Positions 42,786 to 52,973 of a stretch of 64,000 bases of DNA are shown here, in pieces. The notes beneath the pieces are model-generated. The model was not told the origin of the DNA, did no database searches, and saw only the letters and a program-made list of their open reading frames with translations. The stretch's first letter is position 1, and the number at the start of each line of letters is the position of its first letter. Origin of the DNA: Odontocerum albicorne (Eukaryota; Arthropoda; Insecta; Trichoptera; Odontoceridae); the NCBI GenBank assembly GCA_949825065.1, contig OX463859.1:4130217-4194216 (forward strand), read 5' to 3'. Made by a program: the position numbers and the translations under genes.

Positions 42786-43125
42786 CGGTTAGTCAAATGC
42801 TACGTTTGGTCAGTGTTATTGCATCGAGTGGAATCATGGACCCTCAAAGTAAGTAGTATGAACCGACAGGAAGCATTCGAAATGTGGATACACCTGAGAA
42901 TGCTACGGATACCCTGGATGGATATGGTCAGCAACACAAGGGTTATTCAAAGAGCCAAAGTTGATAGATAGTTGCTGACTAATATTAAAATCTGAAAGTT
43001 GTCCTATTTGGGTCATATACTTAGAGGAGCAAGCTTAGAGGGCTGCCGGGGACAAAGATGCCTACTCTCAGGTGATAGTCAACGTTGGGGGGACCTGACA
43101 TGACAGTAGGAAGAAGAAATAGTGC
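42786..43125 (+). pseudogene. RTE-like LINE C-terminal relic
   Basis: Same family as 59605-60420: the DNA for KCYVWSVLLHRVESWTLK, MNRQEAFEMWIHLRMLRIPWMDMVSNTRVI, then a deletion, AGDKDAYSQVIVNVGGT and the gaagaagaa end. Several stops. Truncated 5' at 42786. Confidence 0.75.
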
Positions 43126-43399
43126 TATGCCAAAATAATTGCCTTCCAAAAGGCTGCTTTGAATAAACATGACAATAATATTAAAACTTTGATAAAACAA
43201 AAATATGTAATAGAAAAAGACCAATGAAAGTATTTTTTTAGATCAACGTAAACAGTCAGATGTTGCAGTTGGTGCTCTCTCATTTTTGCCTAGCCCGACA
43301 GAAGGATGGTGGGATAGAATATATTCAATAATGTTAAACAAAATATATTTAAGAAAAACTTTCAAACGGGCTGGATTCATCTCATAACGTTTTAGCGAA

Positions 43400-43850
43400 T
43401 GTCCTTGAAGGACGCGATGATGATTTTGATTTTTTGGTATCTAAATAAAATACGTCAATTAGCAATACGGAAAGAGAGAGTGAATGAATCAATGAATAAT
43501 AATTAATGATTAATGATGCTTTATTTATCGGTAAGTAGGTATTTATACATTTCAGAATGGGCGCGGGAGTGCGCCCGCAATATATTTTTATCTCGGTTCT
43601 GTGCGTGCAGAGATGGTCGATTGAAATATTGCAGACATCGCAAATAATATTGTGGGTAGACAATTTGTTGGCGAAAACGGCGAGACAGCGCGATGCGTTC
43701 TCTTTCTACTGTGGAATGTATCGTAAAAAGTATTTGTGGGTAAACAATTTCAATGTTTTGGTATGCGACCTTTGGACATATCCGAAGGTCGTTTCGTCGA
43801 TCGTTGACCGTGTGTGACGACAATATTCAGCGACGACAGTAGTTCCTACA
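43400..43850 (-). repeat. LTR (451 bp) of an unidentified retroelement
   Basis: TG...CA ends in minus orientation (tgtaggaact ... gcgtccttcaaggaca). The promoter-like tataaatacc (43539-43548, minus) is followed by aataaa (43520-43525, minus). On its upstream side, the minus strand reads attgggaggacgt, a purine-rich tract, so it is a 3' LTR. A related LTR fragment lies at 45201-45575. Confidence 0.65.
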
Positions 43851-44055
43851 ACGTCCTCCCAATCGAGATACACCCCCACCAATAAATAGGAGGTGAGATA
43901 TAATGGAGGGTGTCAGATATTTTTCAAACCACACCCTTATACATGTAAATTATAAAACAAAAAAATAAATGATAATAAATAAACAGTTGATACAATCATA
44001 AACTTAAAAGTTGTGAACGAGAAATGTTAAAAACACGAACGAATACACACACAAT
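43851..44055 (-). mobile_element. Internal 3' fragment of the same retroelement
   Basis: Abuts the LTR at 43850 and matches 14390-14600. No ORF remains. Confidence 0.5.
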
Positions 44056-44059
44056 CCTA

Positions 44060-44515
44060 TATAATATTATTTATAGTTAAGGCATTAACATTGTAGAGGT
44101 TTAAAGATATTGTAATTTCTTATACCAAACACTGTTTATTCCGCTTTTTGTAACGGTATAACCCTACCGGTTTCAAGGCTTTCACCTCATCTTCAGGGGA
44201 GCACAAACAATACTGAATTATGTTCGAACTGGCACCAACATACCATACACACTTCTAACGGTAAACATTCGGGTTGGGGACTGGCGGCTGGGGGAGGCAT
44301 GGGACGAACTGGGCGAGCAACGGACAAACACATATATACCGAGAATCTCTCCGCTGCTCGCCGAGGTTGTTTCATGCCTCCCCAAGCCGCCAGTCCCCAA
44401 CCCGAATGTTTACCGTTAGAAGTGTGTATGTCGGTCCCAGTTCGAACATAATTCATCCTTGAAACCGGTAGGGTTAAACCGTTACAAAAAGTGGAATAAA
44501 CAGTGTGATAAAACA
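44060..44515. mobile_element. Fold-back element, large palindrome
   Basis: The left arm from about 44127 (cactgtttattcc, gtaacggtataaccctaccggtttcaagg) through 44225-44300 (aactggcacc, ggtaaacattcgggttggggactgg) is mirrored on the right to 44510. The centre is near 44322. The GC-rich inner arms keep the same 60-odd codon frame open on both strands; these are mirror shadows and not genes. It carries a shared flank word (tatagttaaggcattaacat) that recurs at 44570 and, inverted, at 45690. Confidence 0.75.
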
Positions 44516-44564
44516 AATGAAAAAAATCCTATATTACTAGTCGGAGTAAAGAGAGAAAAAAAAA

Positions 44565-44712
44565 TTGTTTATAGTTTAGGCATTAATATAATGGAGGTTC
44601 AAAGACAATGAAATTTGTCTTGTTTGTGCTCCCCTGAAGATGAGGTGAAAGCCTTGAAACCCGTAGGGTTATACCGTTACAAAAAGTGGAATAAACAGTG
44701 TTTGATAAAACA
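44565..44712 (-). mobile_element. Single arm of the same fold-back family
   Basis: tatagtttaggcattaatat, then ctcccctgaagatgaggtgaaagccttgaaacccgtagggttataccgttac and ggaataaacagtg, the inverse of 44125-44205. Confidence 0.7.
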
Positions 44713-45084
44713 AATTACGATGAAAAAGAAAAATTTATTTTTTCACAAAACAGAAAAATTAATATAAGACAATTTTTTGCAGAGTTGTCAAATCACACGA
44801 GCGGCTGCAGCTCTGTGATTTATTGGAAAATGAGAGGGTAGTATGAAGAGAGTGGTAGAAATGAGAATACGTGAGGAGTAAGGATCAAATGTTTTATTAA
44901 CGAAGATAGACATGATTATATTTAAGTCGCTGCTCGAATAAAACCAATAACAGCGCGATTTTGATGGTTGTTGTTTCTAGAGTCTAACGATATAGACGAC
45001 GAGAAGACATATGAGATATGTTGTAGAAGCCCAGACCAATCTTATTTCCATTTACGACCTCTTGAACGCACGTATGTCTAGTTA

Positions 45085-45665
45085 TTGCCAACACTGTTTA
45101 TTCCACTCTATATAACGGTATAACGATACTGGTTTCAAGGTTATCACCTTATCATCAGGGGAGCATAAAAAACTGTCGTATAAAAGGGTTTAGGAGAATG
45201 TGTCCTAGAGGGAAGAGATGATGATGATTTGTTGATAGATAAAACACGTTTTTCGATCGCAATGCGGAAGAAGAGTTTTTATTAGTAAACGTAGGTATTT
45301 ATACTATTCCCGCGTGTGTGCGGGAATGCGAGCAAGACATCCTTCGTCTCGTTTCTGCATTAGCAAAACGATTAATGTCGTATGTAGGTGATAATTTATT
45401 TACGGAACTGGCGCGACAGACGTGGTGCGTTCTCGCTCCAGCATGGAATGCGGTCCGCTCTCCGGCTATGAGTTGAATGACCGGAGCGTGGACTTTGTAA
45501 TTGTTTGTTTTGCATTGCTAAGGAATGCAAAGGTCATTTCATCTGTCGTTGACCGTGTGTACGACCGCCACAAGGGTTTAGTGCTATTTTGTGATCCCCT
45601 GATGATGCGGTGAAAACCTTCAAACCGGAAGGGTTATACTGTTACATAAAGTGGAATATACAAAT
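45085..45665. mobile_element. Fold-back arms enclosing an LTR fragment
   Basis: The left arm 45088-45165 and inverted right arm 45590-45662 are the same fold-back terminal sequence. Between them 45201-45575 matches the LTR at 43400-43850 (tgtcct start, tatttatactattcccgcg, gttgaccgtgtgt), lacking its last ~40 bp. The 63-codon ORF at 45422 is inside the LTR and is not a gene. Confidence 0.65.
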
Positions 45666-45844
45666 TAGAATGTATAACCTCTACAGTGTTAATGCCTCAA
45701 CTATAAATAACATGCATCTAGTTAGTTGGAAGATATTGCTATATAGCAATAAACCAGCAGGTGTGTACTGTACAACATAATTTCCGATGTTAAAATTATA
45801 TGAGTACAATATTGACCATTGAAATTTTGAATTAACCATATTTG

Positions 45845-46323
45845 TTTGTTAAATACATGTATTTCTCACTTTGCGATACTACAGCAAACATAACGAGAAA
45901 CACCAACAACGCGTTCAAATTGAGAATCATTGTATCTGTTGTAATCTCCGGACACGGTAATGTTAATTGGCCACCAAGATCATGTGATCTGACACCGTTG
46001 GATTATTTTCTCTGGGGTTACGTGAAAAACCAGGTCTATAAGAATGACCCCCAATCAATTCCTGAGCTGAAGGACGAAATTATTCGCGTTATTGGTGAGT
46101 TTGAACCGCAGTAATGCTAAATAGTCGTCGAAAATGTTGACAAAAGAGTGTACATCTGTGGAGCTTCAAGAGGTGGACATTTGGCGGATATTGTTTATTG
46201 TGTTTAAATGTCATATATTATAATTCAATGACCAATAGAAAGTTTTTTGAAATCAATGCCAATTGTTTGTTTTATTCAAGAGTTAAAAAAATATTTAAAA
46301 AACAGCTCAATTTGAAAGACCCT
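45845..46323 (+). mobile_element. Tc1/mariner-superfamily MITE, copy 2
   Basis: The right ITR ends aaatttgaaagaccc-like before TA; the left end is missing. The coding remnant is 45842-46114 (GHGNVNWPPRSCDLTPLDYFLWGYVKNQVYKND, IPELKDEIIRVIGEFE), then a stop, then VENVDKRVYICGASRGGHLADIVYCV. Same deletion derivative as 30565 and 60777. Confidence 0.7.
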
Positions 46324-46329
46324 ATATAA

Positions 46330-46790
46330 GGTATTTAGGAGTTTTGCACTGCGTGGTTTGGCTTATAATGCCGGTGTTTAAAAAACGTTGCACTTTTCAT
46401 TATCCTTATTTGTGATCAACTTCGCCTCCGAAAGATCTTATACAACTAAAAGCCTCAAAACTTGTTTGAAGATGTGACATGTTTTCGTTATCTGTCCCAA
46501 TAAAAACATTGTGTGATAATATCCAATTTTAACGTATTCAAATAACGATGAGTATATTCCAATATTTATTCACGTGCCGTAAAACTTAAACGTATGTGCA
46601 ATTCGAAACGTTTGCATCTTCACAATTACTTAAATATAGTTTGTTTCAAACCAGATTTAAAAGCAGGGGTTCGTAATCTTTTTTTTTTTTTAATATTAGC
46701 AATTGACTATTTTAGCACAATACAATTTAAAATGACTCTTTAAGGTACATGGAAAGGTTTATAACAATGTCTTTAAGACCATATGATAAA
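46330..46790. other. No gene recognised
   Basis: AT-rich. A hAT-like word caggggttcgtaatc occurs at 46664 without a matching 8 bp duplication. Confidence 0.4.
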
Positions 46791-47097
46791 CTTCATTACC
46801 ATCACGCCATGTCCTTATTGGGCTAGGCGGAGATGTGAGATCGTTATTGAATTATATCTTGGTACACATCTATCGCTTTTTCCAAGTCCATAAACCTCGC
46901 CATACATAATCTCCTAGTAAGGTTTTTCACTATTCTCTCTTTTAGAATTTGATGCATTTGGTTGTGTCACATTTTTCTAAGCCTTTCCATATATTTCTCG
47001 TACATTGTTAGTACTCCTATATATTTTTATGTAAATCTATTATCTTTAATTTTTTCTACGTGGCCAAACTATCACAATTCTCATTCCTTTATCTTAA

Positions 47098-47809
47098 CCC
47101 TTTTAATACTAGCATATTTTGCATAAAATGTGCGAAAAATCCCAAGCATTTTTTGGCAAAAAAGCAGTAGTTTGTATTTTATTTTTTATCTCAGTTATTA
47201 TTTAGTTTTTAAACCTAATTTTTTTGTGGATACCTCCCTCTAGAGCAGGGCTTCTTAAACTTTTTTCATTCACCACCCCATTTATGATTGCGAGTTTCCT
47301 GGCGACCCCATATAAATATAAAGCGACCCCATAAAAAAACAAAGAAGTTGTTCATAACCCTTACAATTTTGAAATGTAAAGCCAAATTGAAGAAAAGACT
47401 TATCATATTTTCTTTTTCGCACATTAGATGCCTGTTTTTCAATACTTTGTCCTACCTGAGGAGAGTTTGTAGCATTATCATCTGCGTCATTACCATTCTT
47501 ATTTAAGTTCAGCCATTTATCTATGGCCAAAAATTATTTTGATCCTAAAATCCTATTTAAATATTTGACATTAAAATCTCTCGCGACCCCAGAATTTTGC
47601 TACGCGACCCCATTTTGGGTCGCGACCCATAGTTTAAGAAGGCCTGCTCTAGAGTGTTAAATAATAATTATTTTCCTATTTCATAAAAAAATCCATTTTT
47701 CATTCAACATAAAAAACTTACATGAAAGCTTTGAGACCGATGATCGGCCCCGTGAGATTTTTCGTATACACCAGTTGGGGCCGATAATCGGCCCCTTGGC
47801 TTAAAAGGG
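47098..47809. mobile_element. piggyBac-like MITE, host of a hAT MITE
   Basis: Left: TTAA (47094-47097) then cccttttaatactagc. Right: the inverted end ggcttaaaaggg then TTCA (47810-47813), one base from TTAA. The subterminal region has ggggccgataatcggcccc, a perfect 19 bp palindrome. Without the nested hAT element it would be about 300 bp. No transposase. Confidence 0.6.
47246..47646 (-). mobile_element. hAT MITE with transposase N-terminus, 401 bp
   Basis: The 8 bp target duplication CTCTAGAG lies at 47238-47245 and 47647-47654. The inverted ends are cagggcttcttaaac and its mirror gtttaagaaggcctg, with further gcgacccc subterminal repeats. On the minus strand 47282-47530 reads MAIDKWLNLNKN, then VRKRKYDKSFLQFGFTF, the usual start of a hAT transposase before its BED finger. 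The rest is deleted. A clear non-autonomous deletion derivative. Confidence 0.85.
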
Positions 47810-48545
47810 TTCAGGTAAACATGCTCTTTCAATTTGGATTTCTTTCTAACTCTCTTATTGCGTCATATATTTTCCGTATACACCAGTTGGGGCCGATAAT
47901 CGGCCCCTTGGCTTAAAAGGGTTCAGGTAAACATGCTCTTTCAATTTGGATTTCTTTCTAACTCTCTTATTGCGTCATATATTTTCCGTATACACCAGTT
48001 GGGGCCGATAATCGGCCCCTTGGCTTAAAAGGGTTCAGGTAAACATGCTCTTTCAATTTGGATTTCTTTCTAACTCTCTTATTGCGTCATATATTTTTCG
48101 TATACACCAGTTGGGGCCGATAATCGGCCCCTTGGCTTAAAAGGGTTCAGGTAAACATGCTCTTTCAATTTGGATTTCTTTCTAACTCTCTTATTGCGTC
48201 ATATATTTTCCGTATACACCAGTTGGGGCCGATAATCGGCCCCTTGGCTTAAAAGGGTTCAGGTAAACATGCTCTTTCAATTTGGATTTCTTTCTAACTC
48301 TCTTATTGCGTCATATATTTTTCGTATACACCAGTTGGGGCCGATAATCGGCCCCTTGGCTTAAAAGGGTTCAGGTAAACATGCTCTTTCAATTTGGATT
48401 TCTTTCTAACTCTCTTATTGCGTCATATATTTTCCGTATACACCAGTTGGGGCCGATAATCGGCCCCTTGGCTTAAAAGGGTTCAGGTAAACATGCTCTT
48501 TCAATTTGGATTTCTTTCTAACTCTCTTATTGCGTCATATATTTT
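47764..48545 (+). repeat. 112 bp satellite, 7 units
   Basis: gtatacaccagttggggcc begins at 47764, 47876, 47988, 48100, 48212, 48324 and 48436, exactly 112 bp apart. Each unit includes the right end of the piggyBac-like MITE (palindrome ggggccgataatcggcccc, ggcttaaaaggg, ttca) plus about 50 bp of the flanking LINE. From the third unit, ttccgta and tttcgta variants partly alternate. Confidence 0.95.
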
Positions 48546-48620
48546 TTCTCTACACATTCTACGCAATGTTCTCATTTCTGCCATATTTACCTTAATTTCA
48601 TTATTTTTGGTCACATCCAA

Positions 48621-48903
48621 GTTTCACTTGTATATACTAATGTTAAAACTAGTATTTCATTATAAGCAGTTAAATGTGATATTGATATAAATAGCATATG
48701 TGCTATATATCTATAACAATTAAAAAAAACTATTTTATAGCAAAGCCAAAACGAATAGTAAATATTGTTTCGATAATACTATAAAGAACAGGTTGATTAT
48801 AATATATTCCAACTTTTAACTAATAAGAATTAAATGCGAAGATCAAAAATCGATAAAAATAACCCAGTAAATATGTGCAACTGGGTGTGCTGAAAAGAGT
48901 ATA
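48621..48903. other. No gene recognised
   Basis: AT-rich sequence. Confidence 0.4.
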
Positions 48904-48905
48904 TA

Positions 48906-49820
48906 CGAGGGTCATCCAGAAACTAAGGTTATAAGGGCTCCTGAGGCCGGGGGAAATTTTTTGTTTCAAAGTTGGCGCATCTGGCGTGTAAAGGAGATCC
49001 TAACGGTCAGTTTGTTTGGTCCCGCGTGTTTGACGGCTATTTTGTTCAGTCACAGTAAATTCTTCCGATGGATAGGTCGTCGCGGGCTCCCGCCATCTCT
49101 CGTCCGTGCGAGACCCGCGCGGTCATCCGTTTTTTGACTTTGCAGAACTATACCGACGCGAATATCCATCGAAAGCTCGTGGAAGTTTATGGTAGTGATG
49201 TGATGAGTCGATAACATGTCACGAAGTGGGTTCGGTTGTTCAGAGAAGGCCGTACTGATACTCACGACGAGGCAAGGCAGTGATTTCTGACGAATTTGTG
49301 CAAAAAATTAAAGAACAAGTGCAAAATTACCGCCGTGTGACGCTTGACGACCTTCACGAAGAATTTTCTGACATTTTTTGAAGTTTCCTTGGTAATATTG
49401 TGTCGGAAAAACTTGGTTACAAGAAATTGTGTTCCCAGCATGCTCATACCAGAGCACCGTCAAAATCGCGTAACCACCGCGCGTGAATTTTTGGATCGTT
49501 TTGCACAGGAGAGAGAAGCTTTTATGGACTCTATTGTGACGGGGGATGAGACGTGGGTGTGTCACTACACCCCAACAATTTTCCAACGATCAGAAGGTCG
49601 AGGAAGCTGTGATGAAGTGGCTGAAAGAGCCGGCGGCGGAGGTCTATGACACTGGCATACAAAAGCTGGTGTCCCAACTACATAAATGTCTCGATCTCGA
49701 TGGCAATTGCGTTGAAAAATGTTTTAATATATTTGTGAAGTATCCTGTGAATTTCAATTAAATACAAGCATTTTTCGATCCTACATAAATGTTGTAACCT
49801 TACTTTCTGGATGACCCTCG
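48906..49820 (+). mobile_element. Mariner element, internally deleted, 915 bp
   Basis: TA at 48904-48905 and 49821-49822. The ITRs are cgagggtcatccagaaactaagg and the inverse of ccttactttctggatgaccctcg. Full mariners are about 1.3 kb, so some 400 bp is missing. Confidence 0.9.
49065..49761 (+). pseudogene. Mariner transposase relic lacking its second catalytic block
   Basis: Read across frames: VIRFLTLQNYTDANIHRKLVEVYG (N-terminal helix-turn-helix), VTKWVRLFREGRTDTHDE, then 49344-49649 with MLIPEHRQNRVTTAREFLDRFAQEREAFMDSIVTGDETWVCHYTP, which holds the first catalytic Asp in GDETWV. The block with HDNARPH and DLAPSDY is deleted, and the frame resumes with LKEPAAEVYDTGIQKLVSQLHKCLDLDGNCVEK (49620-49760), the C-terminus. 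Several stops and shifts in the first half. Confidence 0.85.
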
Positions 49821-49822
49821 TA

Positions 49823-50019
49823 GTTTAATAATAAAATGACATTGAATGCCGTTTGGAGATCAAACTCTCCTCAAGGGTGCTTAAATCGGTCGATGTATAA
49901 CATAATACATATATGTAATTAATATTATCGATGTATAACAGAAGACGAAATTTAATTATAAGGGATAAAAACTAGAATACGGTGTTTTAATTAGTGGGAA
50001 AAAGATAACACTTGGTGTA
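49823..50019. other. No gene recognised
   Basis: Short AT-rich flank. Confidence 0.4.
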
Positions 50020-50228
50020 TTGGACATGTTAACCCTATGAATGAAAAAAGAATGACGTAATAAACTTGTAAACGTGTTAAGAAAAATAGTATTATTGGAT
50101 CAATTGAATAATATTTTGAAAATATTAATAAAGAGCAAGGGAAACTGAAGGAAATATTTTTAAATATTTTACGGATACAGAATAGGCGACGTTTGGCACT
50201 CTTGCTTCTTATACGTACTCCGACATAA
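50020..50228 (+). mobile_element. GRPRK-family LINE remnant
   Basis: ggacatgttaaccctatgaatgaaaaaagaatgac (GHVNPMNEKRMT), ggatcaattgaataatattttg, and a decayed tail with cgacgtttggcactc. Heavily decayed. Confidence 0.5.
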
Positions 50229-50753
50229 TAGAAATAGTTTTATATATTTCAATTTAAGACTCGATTTCAATTTGAAACTTGTTTTAAAGCTACGCGATTA
50301 ACGGAAACTCATTTAATACAACCCAAATCATAATCAACTTTACAAGTATTTGAAATGTGTTGAAGTCCTTTAAATAACAAAGAAATTTAATTTTATTCGA
50401 TATTCATTATTAATTATAAATTAAAAAATAAACACGATGGGTAAATAAAAAAAGCAAATATTTTAATTAATCCCTGTTCCGCGTATCGTGGGTTGCATAC
50501 CCCTGCTCTAGAAGGTTCTCAGCAGGTATTTTAAACTGTTGAATCTCGGAATTTTACGACTTTTATAATTGAAAAGTTAATTTAATGTGCTGATTTAATA
50601 GCAGATGGAAAACTTTAGATAATCGAGTTAAATAATAAAAGTATACTTTATTGACAGGGAATTATCGTTTTACATGATAGTATTTTGTACCCATATTCAA
50701 ACTGATTTTTACAATGGTTTATTTAAATCTGAAAATATAAAAAAAATATTTGG
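50229..50753. other. No gene recognised
   Basis: AT-rich. The word gggttgcatacccctgctcta at 50490 resembles a hAT end, but no partner was found. Confidence 0.45.
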
Positions 50754-50754
50754 T

Positions 50755-50928
50755 AACCTCCGTGGCCAAGTTGGTCAGACGCTTGGGTTCCGACTCGGGG
50801 ATTGCAGATTCGTTTCCAGTAGGAACCCAATTTAATTTTAAAAAGGGTTCCAGTTTGATTCTCGTTAGTTTGAAGACATTCCCATATGACAATGAAAGTG
50901 TAATTCAATAAAATAAAATATTCACAGC
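50755..50928 (+). mobile_element. tRNA-derived SINE (cctccgtggcc family), fullest copy
   Basis: aacctccgtggccaagttggtcagacg (A-box region), B box near 50805 (gcagattcgtttcc), then aacccaatttaattttaaaaagggttccagtttgattctcgtt, and a simple tail of ataaaata. About 170 bp. Confidence 0.75.
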
Positions 50929-51029
50929 AATGTTACAATATATACATAAAATGGGCATTGTGAAAAACGCTGAAAAAAATCTCCACGTCTTTCTATCAGC
51001 GCACATATATTAGTTTATGCCTCGTCTAC

Positions 51030-51115
51030 AGCAGTATGATAGTGATATAGTTAGTAACACACCGGTCCTTCAGCTCGGAGTTTGCGGATTCGATTCTCAT
51101 TTCTTTTTATCTTTC
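51030..51115 (+). mobile_element. tRNA-like SINE head, diverged
   Basis: tgatatagttagtaacacaccgg and the B box gattcgattctc give a weak tRNA-like head followed by no recognisable body. Confidence 0.3.
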
Positions 51116-51249
51116 ATGTGACACAAATCCGAATCGGTGATTTGAACATTTTAGGACGATTGACCGAGTGATAATATTGTCTTTGTCCCGAGTAATTAAG
51201 CCTTTGGAATAAGATCCACTGGAGTAGACACTGATCACTCGGTTCGTCA

Positions 51250-52290
51250 ATGCTAATTTTGGTATCATTACTACATGCCAAGAGGCAATAACACAAGTTT
51301 TGGTATCATTACCACATGCCAAGAGGCAAAAACACAAGTTTTGGTATCATTACCACATGTCAAGAGGCAATAACACAAGTTTTGGTATCATTACCACATG
51401 TCAAGAGGCAATAACACAAGTTTTGATATCATTATCACATGTCAAGAGGCAATAACACAAGTTTTGGTATCATTACCACATGTCAAGAGGCAATAACACA
51501 AGTTTTGGTATCATTACCACATGTCAAGAGGCAATAACACAAGTTTTGATATCATTACCACATGTCAAGAGGCAATAACACAAGTTTTGGTATCATTACC
51601 ACATGTCAAGAAGCAATAACACAAGTTTTGGTATTATTACCACATGTCAAGAGGCAATAACACAAGTGTTGGTATCATTACCACATGTCAAGAGGCAATA
51701 ACACAAGTTTTGATATCATTACCACATGTCAAGAGGCAATAACACAAGTTTTGGTATCATTACCACATGTCAAGAGGCAATAACACAAGTTTTGGTATCA
51801 TTACCACATGTCAACAGGCAATAACACAAGTTTTGGTATCATTACCACATGTCAAGAGGCAATAACACAAGTTTTGGTATCATTACCACATGTCAAGAGG
51901 CAATAACACAAGTTTTGATATCATTACCACATGTCAAGAGGCAATAACACAAGTTTTGGTATCATTACCACATGTCAAGAGGCAATAACACAAGTTTTGG
52001 TATCATTACCACATGTCAAGAGGCAATAACACAAGTTTTGATATCATTACCACATGTCAAGAGGCAATAACACAAGTTTTGGTATCATTACCACATGTCA
52101 AGAAGCAATAACACAAGTTTTGGTATTATTACCACATGTCAAGAGGCAATAACACAAGTGTTGGTATCATTACCACATGTCAAGAGGCAATAACACAAGT
52201 TTTGATATCATTACCACATGTCAAGAGGCAATAACACAAGTTTTGGTATCATTACCACATGTCAAGAGGCAATAACACAAGTTTTGTTAC
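51250..52290 (+). repeat. 41 bp minisatellite, about 25 units
   Basis: The unit is aagttttggtatcattacc followed by acatgtcaagaggcaataacac (41 bp). Variants (tttgatatc, caagaagc, ggtattatt, gtgttgg, caacagg) recur in order: the caagaagc variant starts at 51607 and 52099, 492 bp apart, which is 12 units. Open frames on the minus strand are by-products. Confidence 0.95.
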
Positions 52291-52294
52291 CCGA

Positions 52295-52971
52295 CCAACT
52301 CTTTTTTCAGACTGTGTGTGTATTTGACCGTTGAAATGAAAAAATACAAGGTGGACACTACCGCATCATTGTACGTTTTAATTTTTAATTTTAAAATCGA
52401 TAGTTTTTAATAGTTAATTAAGAAACGCGAGAAATTTATGAATGGGACAATATGCTATATTATTTAATTAACACACACCACTTTGAGCTTCGATGAGTGC
52501 AGAACAACATATTGAAGATCTCTTTCAACACCTATCCCAGAACAAACCTCTCTCGAAGTCACGCAGAACACCTTGAAGAAACCCTCCAACACCTCATCCT
52601 CGCTTGGACCGTGAAGTTCTATAAAATTCAACAGAATCACAGCAATCCTCTAATTGCTGTCCTGGGGGCTTACGAGAGTTAGTCTGGTCTACCTTTTGGT
52701 TCCAAGAACAGGTTTCTAAAGCATCATTTGTTGCTTTACTAGTCCACCTACAGTATTAGCTGAGAGGACCAAGGTTTGAATAAATATGATTGAATTCAAG
52801 TATCCTGAACGAGTAGAAGTAGTGCTAAATAATTAGTATAAAAATTGTCATCTAGTTATCAGTATGTTAGTATGTAGGTGTTAACTATTTCTAAGAAATG
52901 AAATATTAAAATTATTAAGAATAAAATGACATAAAGGAAATTAAAATTAAGTTTGTTCATACTCGTAGTAG
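52295..52971. other. No gene identified; 61-codon unassigned frame
   Basis: 52497-52682 is GC-richer and open (LEETLQHLILAWTVKFYKIQQ), but I recognise no family. A start in AT-rich DNA and no neighbours argue against a gene. Confidence 0.35.
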
Positions 52972-52973
52972 TA

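Larger units (their letters stand above)
46795..48620 (-). mobile_element. GRPRK-type LINE relic, interrupted by MITEs and a satellite
   Basis: On the minus strand the two flanks join logically: 48605-48545 reads EMRTLRRMCREKIYDAIRELERN, and 47093-46795 continues with FGHVEKIKDNRF and a decayed tail to accatcacgcc. Between them lie a piggyBac-like MITE (47098-47809) and a 112 bp satellite. It is the oldest layer of this nest. Confidence 0.6.

Noticed and set aside
44193..44516. 107-codon minus frame and its mirror frames
   Set aside because: Created by the palindrome at 44127-44510; the same peptide appears on both strands.
46664..50510. Large hAT element bounded by caggggttcg and its inverse near 50500
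   Set aside because: The 8 bp sequences beside the two ends do not match, and no hAT coding sequence ties them together.
51250..52290. CRISPR-like array
   Set aside because: The whole 41 bp unit repeats with no unique spacers, and the setting is an animal genome; it is a minisatellite.
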